The notes under the pieces were generated by a model that saw only the letters and a list, made by a program, of their open reading frames with translations, had not been told where the DNA came from and made no database searches. Both the position numbers and the translations under genes were made by a program. From an uncultured Lachnospiraceae bacterium (GTDB taxonomy: Bacteria; Bacillota; Clostridia; Lachnospirales; Lachnospiraceae), in contig CAJUNP010000031.1 of NCBI GenBank assembly GCA_910587935.1, positions 1 to 35,088 on the forward strand: DNA of 35,088 nucleotides, read 5' to 3'. Below are positions 14,884 to 23,365 of the stretch, one piece after another; within the stretch, counting starts at the first letter, position 1; each line of letters starts with the position of its first letter.

Positions 14884-17124
14884 TTAGACATTACATTCCT
14901 CAATTCTATCCAGCAATGCGGTATACCGTTTATGTTCTCTTTCATTTCGGATCATATTCCGCACGGTTTCACTGCTTCCCAGAATCGTAACACAATTTCT
15001 GGCGCGGGTTACCGCCGTATATAGCAAATTCCGGTTAAACAAAAGACCCGGACCGGTAAGAAGAGGCATTACAACAGCCTTATATTCGCTTCCCTGCGAT
15101 TTGTGAATGGTAATCGCATAGGCATGTTCCAATTCATCCAGCTGTGAAAATGCATAAGTAACCCGTCTGCTTTCATCAAATTCCACTACCAGTGAAGATG
15201 TATATTCCTGAATCTCCAGGATTATACCCATATCCCCGTTAAAGACCCCCATCCCTTTGTCTACCGGAATTCCGTATCTGCTTACAACCTCCCATTCCAG
15301 CTGGTAATTGTTTCGTATCTGCATCACCTTATCGCCCTCGCGGTAAACCATACCGCCTGCCATATATTCTTTTTTGTCCGGCGAAGGCGGATTCAAATAT
15401 TGCTGTAAAATTTTGTTTAATGCTTCCACACCCAGATTCCCTTTTCTCATGGGGGTAAGCACTTGTATTTCGAAGACTTCCGCTTTTACGTATTTGGGAA
15501 GCATGTCTTTAATCAACTGAATCATATGCTTATAGATAACATTTACATCGTTTCTCTCCAGAAAGAAGAAATCCCTGCTTTTATTATTTAATGCAATATC
15601 TTCTCCATGATTGATTCTATGGGCGTTAACTACAATATCGCTTTCTCCTGCCTGTCTGAAAATTTTTTGCAGGATCACTACCGGAAAGCGCCGGCTCATA
15701 ATCAGATCTTTCAAAATCTGTCCCGGTCCCACACTGGGCAGCTGATTCACATCCCCTACCAGTATAAGGCGTGTTCCCGGCGATACGGCGCGAAGCAAAG
15801 ACCGGAACAGCGGCAGATCCACCATGGACATCTCATCTATAATAATCACATCCGCCTCCAGAGGATTTTCTTCATTGCGTTCAAACCGGACGCCGCTCCT
15901 GTTCTCTTCCGATAAAGCCCCGTTTAGCTCTAACATCCGGTGAATGGTTCTCGCTTCATATCCGGTGGCTTCCGTCATCCGTTTTGCTGCCCTTCCCGTA
16001 GGCGCTGCCAGAAAAATATCAAGTCCCTCCGAAGCAAAAAAACGAATAATGGTATTAATTGTCGTGGTCTTTCCGGTTCCCGGCCCGCCGGATAAAAGGA
16101 AAACTCCGTTTTTTATGCTCTCCAGTACTGCCTGCCTTTGCAGTCCGTCCAATTCAATTCCCTCGTCTTCCGCCAACTTTTCTATTTTGCAGATAAGCCG
16201 TTCCTCTTCACAGGGCAGGAAATCTTCTTTATTTAAGATAAAGGCGTTTAATTCTGACAAAATTTTTGCACAATGCTGTTCCGCATAATAATAAGAAGCC
16301 GCAAAAACCTGTTCTTCCTCTCCTTTTCGTTTTATAACCACCTTCCTGTCCATCATCAAATTGGACAATAAGGGCTCGATTGCCTGCACGGGAACTTGTA
16401 GTAATTCGCCGGTCCGTTCCATTAAAATCTCTCTGGGAAGCCAGGTATGTCCTTCCTGAACAGACTGTTGCAGCATATACAAAAGTCCGCTGCGTATCCG
16501 GTAATCGGAATCCGTATGAATTCCGATCCGGGAAGCAATTTCATCCGCCGTCTTGAAACCCACTCCGGGAATGTCCTCCGCCAGACGATAAGGATTCTCC
16601 TGCATAACGCCGTAAAGACCCGATTTATACGTTTCATATATTTTAACCGCAAGCGAATTGCCGATCCCAAATCGTGTCAGATATACCATCGCTTCCCGTA
16701 TATCCTTTTTTTCTTCCATTTGAGCCGAAATTTCCCGTGCTATTCGTTCGCTTATCCCTTTAACCTCCGTAAGCCGTTCCGGCTCTTCTTCTATAATCCG
16801 AAAGGTTTCGTCGCCGAATTTTTTCACAATTCTCGCAGCCAGTGCAGCTCCAACCCCCTTAATCGCGCCGGAGCCCAGATATCTTTCCATACTTTCTTTA
16901 TCCTCAGGCGCCGTAACCTGAAAGGAATGTACCTTGAATTGCTCTCCGTAAACGGGATGTGCCATATATTCTCCCTGGATACTTACAGTCTCTCCCTGCC
17001 CCAGATTCTTCAGTATTCCTACACAGGTAATTTCTTCTCCCTGGCTGACAAGATTTAAAACCGTATAGCCGTTATCCGTATTCTGATAGATAATATGCTC
17101 TACGTATCCTTTAATGGTCTCCAT
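14884..17124 (-). CDS. recD2: RecD2 (RecD-like) 5'-3' DNA helicase
   Basis: A 746-residue SF1B helicase. It has the RecD2-specific N-terminal OB-like segment and tandem helix-hairpin-helix modules (GAIKGVGAALAARIV near 90, IPGVGFKTADEIASRIG near 190), then Walker A GGPGTGKTT (346-354), motif II VIIIDEMSM (Asp430-Glu431), VGDVNQLPSVG, and motif VI-type YTAVTRAR. In other bacteria RecD2 acts without RecBC in replication-fork and mismatch-repair processes. The start follows GGGAGAG. It heads the recD2-comFC-yvyF group directly downstream of the flagellar terminator, leaving almost no room for a promoter of its own between hairpin and start. Confidence 0.95.
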   Translation of the reverse strand: METIKGYVEHIIYQNTDNGYTVLNLVSQGEEITCVGILKNLGQGETVSIQGEYMAHPVYGEQFKVHSFQVTAPEDKESMERYLGSGAIKGVGAALAARIVKKFGDETFRIIEEEPERLTEVKGISERIAREISAQMEEKKDIREAMVYLTRFGIGNSLAVKIYETYKSGLYGVMQENPYRLAEDIPGVGFKTADEIASRIGIHTDSDYRIRSGLLYMLQQSVQEGHTWLPREILMERTGELLQVPVQAIEPLLSNLMMDRKVVIKRKGEEEQVFAASYYYAEQHCAKILSELNAFILNKEDFLPCEEERLICKIEKLAEDEGIELDGLQRQAVLESIKNGVFLLSGGPGTGKTTTINTIIRFFASEGLDIFLAAPTGRAAKRMTEATGYEARTIHRMLELNGALSEENRSGVRFERNEENPLEADVIIIDEMSMVDLPLFRSLLRAVSPGTRLILVGDVNQLPSVGPGQILKDLIMSRRFPVVILQKIFRQAGESDIVVNAHRINHGEDIALNNKSRDFFFLERNDVNVIYKHMIQLIKDMLPKYVKAEVFEIQVLTPMRKGNLGVEALNKILQQYLNPPSPDKKEYMAGGMVYREGDKVMQIRNNYQLEWEVVSRYGIPVDKGMGVFNGDMGIILEIQEYTSSLVVEFDESRRVTYAFSQLDELEHAYAITIHKSQGSEYKAVVMPLLTGPGLLFNRNLLYTAVTRARNCVTILGSSETVRNMIRNEREHKRYTALLDRIEECNV

Positions 17125-17143
17125 TCGGTATCTCTCCCATTCG

Positions 17144-17168
17144 AAAAAAGGCCGCCTTCGGGCAGCCT
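17144..17168 (-). terminator. intrinsic terminator of the mbl-flagellar rod operon
   Basis: Minus strand AGGCTGCC, loop CGAA, GGCGGCCT (one wobble), then TTTTT. It separates the rod-binding gene from recD2. Confidence 0.88.
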
Positions 17169-17194
17169 TCTATTCTTTAACAACCATTGAATTC

Positions 17195-17563
17195 TTATTG
17201 TTCTTCCTGCTGATTCATACTATAATTACGTTTCATCTGCTCATACATGGTCTGTGCAAGGCCGATGCTGTTTGTCTCGGTACTCTGTTTTGCCAGTTCC
17301 TGTATCATATTATCCTTATAATAATCCACTAACGAAGATGTGGACGAACTGCTGAATTGAGACTCCGGAACCGTTTTCTGCATTCCTTTAAATACCTGCT
17401 CCAGAAAATACGCTTCAAACTGCTTGCATGCATTCATTAATTCTTCATCAGTCGCTTTTGAATAATCTGTTTTTAGCTGATCCCTCAGCGCATCTGCCTG
17501 ACTGTTCTTTACTCCGCTGGTCAGGTAATCCGTATAGTTGGAATTTAATCCTCCGATATCCAT
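17195..17563 (-). CDS. flagellar rod-binding protein (FlgJ N-terminal type)
   Basis: The 122 residues contain the rod-binding domain: KATDEELMNACKQFEAYFLEQVFKGMQK, then a Ser-rich segment, and YYKDNMIQELAKQ with an amphipathic helix. This corresponds to the N-terminal half of FlgJ, the rod cap/assembly chaperone; the C-terminal muramidase found in enterobacterial FlgJ is absent, which is normal in Firmicutes. It is last in the mbl-flhO-flhP cluster, 47 nt after flhP, and is followed by a strong terminator. Confidence 0.88.
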   Translation of the reverse strand: MDIGGLNSNYTDYLTSGVKNSQADALRDQLKTDYSKATDEELMNACKQFEAYFLEQVFKGMQKTVPESQFSSSSTSSLVDYYKDNMIQELAKQSTETNSIGLAQTMYEQMKRNYSMNQQEEQ

Positions 17564-17610
17564 TCTGTCACCTCATTCACTGAATTACGTTATTATGTTG
17601 CTCCTGCGTA

Positions 17611-18432
17611 CTATCTTCTTAAGCTATTTGCCTGCTGCATCATTTCATCGGACGCCTGAATGGCTTTGGAATTCAATTCATACGCACGCTGTGCAATAAT
17701 CATATTCACCATTTCATCGGCCACCTGAACATTAGAGCCCTCCAGATATCCCTGCATAATTTCGCTTGGCTGCAGTCTCGCATTGGTCGCCTCGTTCAGA
17801 ACCGGACCGCTCGCATCCGTTACCTGATACAACGTACCGTCTTTTTTCTCCAATCCCGCAGGATTATTGAACTGGAAAAGCCCAACCTTGATTCCAATCG
17901 GCCTGGGATTATTTTTTTCATCCGGATAACATAACTGTCCTTCCGCGTTAATGGATATATTCGTAGGCACATATGTCGTACGGTTCAGGGAAATCGGATT
18001 GCCCGCCGTATTTAAAACGGGATAGCCATCCGACGTAGTCAGCATCGCCGTATTGTTACTGCCTAACGACCATTGAAAATTACCGTTTCTGGTATAATAA
18101 ATTTCTCCGTCGGCGCCACGGACGCCAAAAAAACCTTTTCCGTTAATTGCAAGCGCAGTATCACTGTCCACTGCAAGCGTAGGCCCCTGTTTAAAAAGGG
18201 ATACAATGGAAGCGTTTCTTACGCCCAGTCCAACCTGTGCTCCTACCGGTTTGGGATCCCCCGTTGTAGATGTGGTTCTGGTCTGAATATTCTGGTACAG
18301 CAAAGATTTAAATTCATTCATTGCCGTTTTATACCCCACCGTATTAACGTTGGAGAGATTATTTGCTATATTATCAATATTAGTCTGCTGGGCAATCATA
18401 CCCGTTGCCGCACTCCATAAACTTCTTAACAT
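17611..18432 (-). CDS. flhP: flagellar hook-basal body protein FlhP/FlgG type
   Basis: A 273-residue rod protein. It has the N-terminal flg_bb_rod motif (AATGMIAQQTNIDNIANNLSN, then NTVGYK), a central FlgE/F/G beta domain (ALAINGKGFFGV, YTRNGNF) and the conserved C-terminus (GYLEGSNVQVADEMVNMI, AQRAYELNSKAIQ). It forms part of the distal rod or related axial structure of the flagellum and is exported by the flagellar type III system, so there is no signal peptide. It follows flhO after 16 nt. FlgG would be an equally reasonable name; flhP is preferred because of the mbl-flhO-flhP order known from Bacillus. Confidence 0.88.
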   Translation of the reverse strand: MLRSLWSAATGMIAQQTNIDNIANNLSNVNTVGYKTAMNEFKSLLYQNIQTRTTSTTGDPKPVGAQVGLGVRNASIVSLFKQGPTLAVDSDTALAINGKGFFGVRGADGEIYYTRNGNFQWSLGSNNTAMLTTSDGYPVLNTAGNPISLNRTTYVPTNISINAEGQLCYPDEKNNPRPIGIKVGLFQFNNPAGLEKKDGTLYQVTDASGPVLNEATNARLQPSEIMQGYLEGSNVQVADEMVNMIIAQRAYELNSKAIQASDEMMQQANSLRR

Positions 18433-18448
18433 ATCACTGCCGCCTTTC

Positions 18449-19225
18449 TTACAGTCTTCCTAACTGGGTCACTGCCGCTTCTAATGTAGAATCATATGTC
18501 TGAACAATTTTCTGGTTACTTTCGTACGCCCTGGTAATATTGATCATATTGACCATTTCCGATACTACCTGTACGTTAGACGCTTCCAGATACCCGGAAA
18601 ACACCTGCACATCCGCCGCCTTAGTTTTATAACCCTCAACCGGCTCGAAATAAGTCTCACCATATTTAATCAGATAATCATAATCCTCAAAATCGGTAAT
18701 CCTCAGACGTGATACAATTCTCCCGTCCTGTTCTATGCTTCCGTCCTTATGAATCGTCGTATTGGTATTGGGGTCCAGCCGAATCCTTCCGCCGGTTCCC
18801 AGAACGTAGTCTCCATCCTTGGTTACCAGGAATCCTTCTTTAGTTAATGTAAAATTACCGGCCCGCGTATACTTCGTCGAGGTTACTCCCGCTTTATTTT
18901 TAAACTCTATATTAAAGAATCCGTCGCCTCCGAGAGCCAGGTCATAAGTATTGTCCGTAACCTGAAGCGGTCCCTGAGTAAAATCATTATATACTTCTCC
19001 GATCTTGACTCCGGGATTATTGTATCCGATACGTCTTGGCAGATTGCCTGCCGCATCGGAAGCATCCTTCAGCTTATAAGCAAAAACCGCATCAAAAGTC
19101 TGGCTGGTAGAACCTTCTTTTTTAAATCCTACCGTCGCCGAATTGGCAAGATTATTAGACATAATATCCATATGATACTGTTCGTTGCGAAGTCCTGTAT
19201 ACGCTGTATATAACCCTTTCAGCAT
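18449..19225 (-). CDS. flhO: flagellar hook-basal body protein FlhO/FlgF type
   Basis: A 258-residue axial protein similar to its neighbour: N-terminal YTGLRNEQYHMDIMSNNLAN and TVGFKKE, a central DLALGGDGFFNI / YTRAGNF core and a C-terminal GYLEASNVQVVSEMVNMINI helix. It is a rod (FlgF/FlgG-like) protein exported through the flagellar secretion system. It begins 17 nt after the mbl gene. The pair probably arose by duplication. Its assignment to FlhO rather than FlgF rests on gene order. Confidence 0.87.
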   Translation of the reverse strand: MLKGLYTAYTGLRNEQYHMDIMSNNLANSATVGFKKEGSTSQTFDAVFAYKLKDASDAAGNLPRRIGYNNPGVKIGEVYNDFTQGPLQVTDNTYDLALGGDGFFNIEFKNKAGVTSTKYTRAGNFTLTKEGFLVTKDGDYVLGTGGRIRLDPNTNTTIHKDGSIEQDGRIVSRLRITDFEDYDYLIKYGETYFEPVEGYKTKAADVQVFSGYLEASNVQVVSEMVNMINITRAYESNQKIVQTYDSTLEAAVTQLGRL

Positions 19226-19242
19226 GGAATCTCCTCCTGTTC

Positions 19243-20235
19243 TTAATCTTCCTTATATCCTGCAAGAAACTCTACATATTTGCCGGTCCCGATTGCGACC
19301 GCCGTCATAGGGTCCTCTGCAGTCATTGTATTAATTCCGGTTTTATCGGAAATCAAATCCTCCAGACCGCGCAGCAGACTCCCGCCCCCGGTCAATACAA
19401 TGCCCCGGTCCGCAATATCGGCCGCTAATTCAGGCGGAGTTTTTTCCAGTACGCTGTGAATAACCTCCACAATCTGGGCTGTCGTCTCACGGAGCGCTTC
19501 CTCTGTCTCTTCCGAAGAAACCTGCACCGTCTTGGGCAGACCGGTTACCAGATTACGCCCTCTTACGTCCATATAATCCACTTCCGCGCCTTTAAATGCG
19601 GAACCAATCTTAATCTTAATATCCTCGGCAGTCCTCTCTCCGATCAGGAGATTATGTTTCTTACGCATATACCGTACAAGCGCTTCGTCAAAATCATCGC
19701 CCGCAACCTTAATGGATGCGCTGACAACGGTTCCTCCTAAGGAAATAACTGCAATATCGGAAGTACCGCCCCCAATATCCACAATCATATTGCCGCAGGG
19801 TTTGGAAATATCAATGCCTGCTCCAATCGCTGCCGCAATCGGCTCTTCAATAATAGACACTTCTCTTGCGCCCGCCTGATAAGTAGCGTCCTCTACCGCT
19901 TTCTTTTCTACTTCCGTAACCCCGGAAGGCACACACACCGCAATCCGCGGCTTGCGGAAAGTTCTTTTTCCAAGGGCTTTCTGGATAAAATATTTCATCA
20001 TTTTTTCGGTAACGGTGTAGTCCGATATTACTCCCTGCCGCAGAGGTCTTACGGCGACAATATTGCCCGGAGTTCTTCCAAGCATCAGACGCGCATCTTC
20101 ACCAATTGCCTTAATTTTATTCGTATCTCTGTCAAAAGCCACAACAGAGGGCTCTTTCAGAACAACGCCCTTGCCTCTTATATAAACCAAAATACTGGCG
20201 GTTCCCAAATCAATTCCGATATCTGTATACTGCAT
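19243..20235 (-). CDS. mbl: MreB/Mbl-type actin-like rod-shape protein
   Basis: A 330-residue actin homologue with the phosphate-1 loop IGIDLGTASILVY, the connect-1/phosphate-2 part IVDIGGGTSDIAVI, and the adenosine motif VLTGGGSLLRGLE, plus MreB-type QGVISDYTVTEKMMKYFIQK. It polymerises at the inner membrane and guides the elongation peptidoglycan machinery. The order with flhO-flhP downstream matches the Bacillus mbl locus, so Mbl is preferred to MreB; mreCD are absent. A sigma-A promoter lies at 20326-20353. The start at 20235 follows AGAAAGGGG. Confidence 0.9.
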   Translation of the reverse strand: MQYTDIGIDLGTASILVYIRGKGVVLKEPSVVAFDRDTNKIKAIGEDARLMLGRTPGNIVAVRPLRQGVISDYTVTEKMMKYFIQKALGKRTFRKPRIAVCVPSGVTEVEKKAVEDATYQAGAREVSIIEEPIAAAIGAGIDISKPCGNMIVDIGGGTSDIAVISLGGTVVSASIKVAGDDFDEALVRYMRKKHNLLIGERTAEDIKIKIGSAFKGAEVDYMDVRGRNLVTGLPKTVQVSSEETEEALRETTAQIVEVIHSVLEKTPPELAADIADRGIVLTGGGSLLRGLEDLISDKTGINTMTAEDPMTAVAIGTGKYVEFLAGYKED

Positions 20236-20325
20236 TTATTACATACCCCTTTCTGTGGTGTCCTTATCATAATATTTTCCAATTTCCCATGCATTAAACA
20301 TACTGCTTTTTAAACATACGAAAAC

Positions 20326-20353
20326 ATTATAACCTATCTTTACCGTTTTTCAA
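20326..20353 (-). promoter_or_regulatory. sigma-A promoter of the mbl operon
   Basis: Minus-strand TTGAAA (complement of 20348-20353) and TATAAT (complement of 20326-20331), spacer 16 nt, about 90 nt before the mbl start. Confidence 0.75.
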
Positions 20354-20375
20354 AGGGGTTTCACAAAAAATTTAG

Positions 20376-20425
20376 AAAAAGACGCACATAACGAAACGAA
20401 ATCCTTTCATTCCATCAAATGCGTC
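20376..20425 (-). terminator. intrinsic terminator of uvrA
   Basis: GACGCA (20381-20386, as seen on plus) pairs with TGCGTC (20420-20425) with a long, partly paired interior (GAA.GAAA against TTTC.TTTC); on the minus strand TTTTT follows. It lies between uvrA and the mbl promoter. Confidence 0.7.
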
Positions 20426-20462
20426 CCTGCTATATAATTTATCGGACAATATGCGGGATTGA

Positions 20463-23348
20463 TTATAGTACTTTGGTACTATTTTGCAAGCCGTTATCTT
20501 TTTCCAACATTCTCTTTATATAAAGGCCGGTATAAGAAACCGGATTTTCCGCCACTTCCTCCGGTGTACCCCGGGCAATTACGGTCCCGCCTTTATCGCC
20601 GCCTTCAGGTCCCATATCAATAATATAATCCGCGGTCTTAATCACGTCCAGATTATGCTCAATGACCACAACGGTATTGCCTCCGTCAGCCAGACGGTGA
20701 AGAATCTCAATCAGTTTGTGGACATCGGCAAAATGAAGGCCGGTTGTCGGTTCATCCAAAATATAGATAGTCTTTCCGGTACTTCTGCGGCTCAGTTCCG
20801 CCGCCAGCTTAATCCGCTGGGCTTCTCCGCCCGAAAGCGTCGTAGACGGCTGGCCCAGTTTCACATAGGAAAGGCCGACGTCGTGCAGCGTCTCGATTTT
20901 CCTGCGTATGGAAGGTACGTTCTCAAAGAATCCCACTGCTTCTTCCACGGTCATTTCCAGTACGTCATAAATATTTTTTCCTTTGTATTTAACGTCAAGG
21001 GTCTCTCTGTTGTAACGCTTTCCGCCGCAGACCTCGCAGGGCACATAGACATCCGGCAGAAAATGCATTTCGATCTTTATAATACCGTCGCCGCCGCAGG
21101 CCTCGCAGCGGCCTCCTTTTACGTTAAAGCTGAACCTTCCTTTGCTATAGCCTTTTGCTTTGGCATCCGCCGTTCCCGCAAACAAATCCCGTATTTGATC
21201 AAACACACCGGTATAAGTTGCAGGATTGGAACGGGGCGTTCTGCCGATGGGGGACTGATCGATATCGATTACCTTGTCAAGCTGGTCGATTCCTTTGATA
21301 TCAGAATGTTTCCCTGCAATGGTCCTTGCGCGGTTTAACGATCTGGCCAGATGCTTATAAAGGATCTCATTCACCAGAGAGCTTTTTCCCGATCCGGATA
21401 CACCCGTTACGCAGGTTACAATTCCCAGCGGAATCTCTACGTCTACGTTTTTCAGATTATTCTCGGCTGCCTTCAAAATTTTGATGCTTCCCGTCGGTTT
21501 CCTTCTCATCTTTGGGACGGGAATTCGCTTTTTCCCGCTTAAATACTGCCCTGTAACGGACTCCGGCACCTGCATGATTTCCTCCGCCGTTCCTACCGCT
21601 ATAACCTCGCCGCCGTGGCTTCCGGCACCTGGTCCTATATCCACAACGCAATCGGCCGCCAGCATGGTATCTTCGTCATGCTCTACGACCAAAAGCGTAT
21701 TGCCCAGATCGCGCAGATTTTTTAATGTTGCCAGCAGCTTGTCATTATCCCTCTGATGCAGACCGATGCTGGGTTCATCTAAAATATAACATACACCCAC
21801 CAGACCTGAACCGATCTGTGTAGCCAGACGGATCCGCTGCGCTTCTCCTCCCGACAAAGACGCCGTAGCCCTGGCAAGAGTCAGATAATCGAGGCCCACG
21901 TCCATAAGAAATCCTACTCTTGCGCGAATCTCCTTTAACAACTGTTTTCCGATCATTTCCTGTGTCGGCGTAAGCTGCATAGACTGTAAGAAATGCAGAA
22001 GCTTTTCAATGGAAAAGGTAGTTACTTCATAAATGTTCTTATCGCAGACGGTCACCGCCAGAGATTCCTTTTTCAAGCGCATTCCCTTACAAAGCTTACA
22101 GGGCGTAATGCGCATAAATGTTTCGTATTCCTGCTTAATCACATCGGAAGAAGTTTCTCTGTAACGTCTTTCCACGTTTTTAATCAGCCCTTCAAAAGCA
22201 ACGGGATATACTCCCTTTCCGCGCTGCCCTTCATAATACACCGAAACCTGATGGCCGTTTGTTCCGTTAATTATGATATCCCTGACTTTGTCGGGCAGTT
22301 CCGCATAAGGAGTATCCAGATCAAACCCGTATTCTTCACTGAGAGCGCGCAGAAGGGCATTGGTAAAGCTCGACTTGTCATTACTGGACTGCCACCCCAT
22401 AACGGCTATCGCGCCTTCATTAACGGACAGACTTTTATCCGGGATAATCAAGTCTATGTCGAATTCCATTTTATATCCCAGGCCCACGCAGTCCGGACAG
22501 GCGCCGAAGGGATTGTTAAAGGAAAAACTCCGCGGTTCTATTTCACTGACACTGATTCCGCAATCCGGACAGGAAAAACTTTCACTGAAGCTGATTTTTT
22601 CTCCGCCAATCACATCGACTACCAGAAGTCCTTCCGCCAGCGCAAGCACATTTTCTATGGAATCCGTCAGCCTGCGCTCGATTCCTTCTTTTACAACCAG
22701 CCTGTCTACTACAATTTCGATATTATGTTTCAGATTCTTATCCAGCTTAATGTCCTCCGACAGTTCGTACATATTTCCATCCGCAATGACGCGCACGTAA
22801 CCGCTTTTTCTGGCCCGGTCAAAAATCTTAACATGCTCGCCTTTCCGTCCTCTAACCACCGGCGCAAGCAGCTGCAGCTTCGTCCCCTCCGGCAGACTCA
22901 TAATCTGATCCGCCATCTGGTCTACACTCTGCTTTTTTATCTCTTTTCCACAGTTGGGACAGTGGGGAATTCCGATCCTTGCATACAAAAGACGGAAATA
23001 ATCATAAATTTCCGTTACTGTGCCTACGGTAGAACGGGGATTGCGGTTGGTGGATTTCTGATCGATGGAAATAGCGGGAGACAGTCCTTCAATTTTTTCT
23101 ACATTGGGTTTTTCCATCTGTCCCAGAAACTGTCTGGCGTAGGAAGACAGCGATTCCATATAACGTCTCTGACCCTCTGCGTATATGGTATCAAACGCCA
23201 GGGAACTTTTTCCGGAACCCGATAAACCGGTGAGCACCACCAGTTCATTACGGGGAATATCCACATCAATATTTTTCAGATTATGCTCGTTTGCTCCCCG
23301 GACTTTTATATATTCTTTTCGGGGAAGCATTTTTTTTGCATCTGCCAT
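20463..23348 (-). CDS. uvrA: UvrABC excinuclease subunit A
   Basis: UvrA recognises DNA damage and loads UvrB. The 961-residue protein has two ABC ATPase modules: Walker A GLSGSGKSSLAFDT near 40 and GVSGSGKSSLVNEIL near 640, two signature motifs (SLSGGEAQRIRLATQIG and TLSGGEAQRIKLAAELS), the insertion zinc module, and the C-terminal zinc finger (CEACGG ... CEVCGG). The IDQKSTNRNPRSTVGT and IDQSPIGRTPRSNPATYTG segments are typical. Start preceded by GAGGTTTGG. It follows uvrB after 17 nt and ends at its own terminator. Full length, slightly longer than the usual 940-950. Confidence 0.98.
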   Translation of the reverse strand: MADAKKMLPRKEYIKVRGANEHNLKNIDVDIPRNELVVLTGLSGSGKSSLAFDTIYAEGQRRYMESLSSYARQFLGQMEKPNVEKIEGLSPAISIDQKSTNRNPRSTVGTVTEIYDYFRLLYARIGIPHCPNCGKEIKKQSVDQMADQIMSLPEGTKLQLLAPVVRGRKGEHVKIFDRARKSGYVRVIADGNMYELSEDIKLDKNLKHNIEIVVDRLVVKEGIERRLTDSIENVLALAEGLLVVDVIGGEKISFSESFSCPDCGISVSEIEPRSFSFNNPFGACPDCVGLGYKMEFDIDLIIPDKSLSVNEGAIAVMGWQSSNDKSSFTNALLRALSEEYGFDLDTPYAELPDKVRDIIINGTNGHQVSVYYEGQRGKGVYPVAFEGLIKNVERRYRETSSDVIKQEYETFMRITPCKLCKGMRLKKESLAVTVCDKNIYEVTTFSIEKLLHFLQSMQLTPTQEMIGKQLLKEIRARVGFLMDVGLDYLTLARATASLSGGEAQRIRLATQIGSGLVGVCYILDEPSIGLHQRDNDKLLATLKNLRDLGNTLLVVEHDEDTMLAADCVVDIGPGAGSHGGEVIAVGTAEEIMQVPESVTGQYLSGKKRIPVPKMRRKPTGSIKILKAAENNLKNVDVEIPLGIVTCVTGVSGSGKSSLVNEILYKHLARSLNRARTIAGKHSDIKGIDQLDKVIDIDQSPIGRTPRSNPATYTGVFDQIRDLFAGTADAKAKGYSKGRFSFNVKGGRCEACGGDGIIKIEMHFLPDVYVPCEVCGGKRYNRETLDVKYKGKNIYDVLEMTVEEAVGFFENVPSIRRKIETLHDVGLSYVKLGQPSTTLSGGEAQRIKLAAELSRRSTGKTIYILDEPTTGLHFADVHKLIEILHRLADGGNTVVVIEHNLDVIKTADYIIDMGPEGGDKGGTVIARGTPEEVAENPVSYTGLYIKRMLEKDNGLQNSTKVL

Positions 23349-23365
23349 AATTCCAAACCTCTTTC

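Noticed and set aside
20484..23225. Long plus-strand open frames (up to about 410 codons) opposite uvrA
   Set aside because: They are antisense to a highly conserved gene, lack ribosome sites and show no family motif; they come from codon bias in uvrA.
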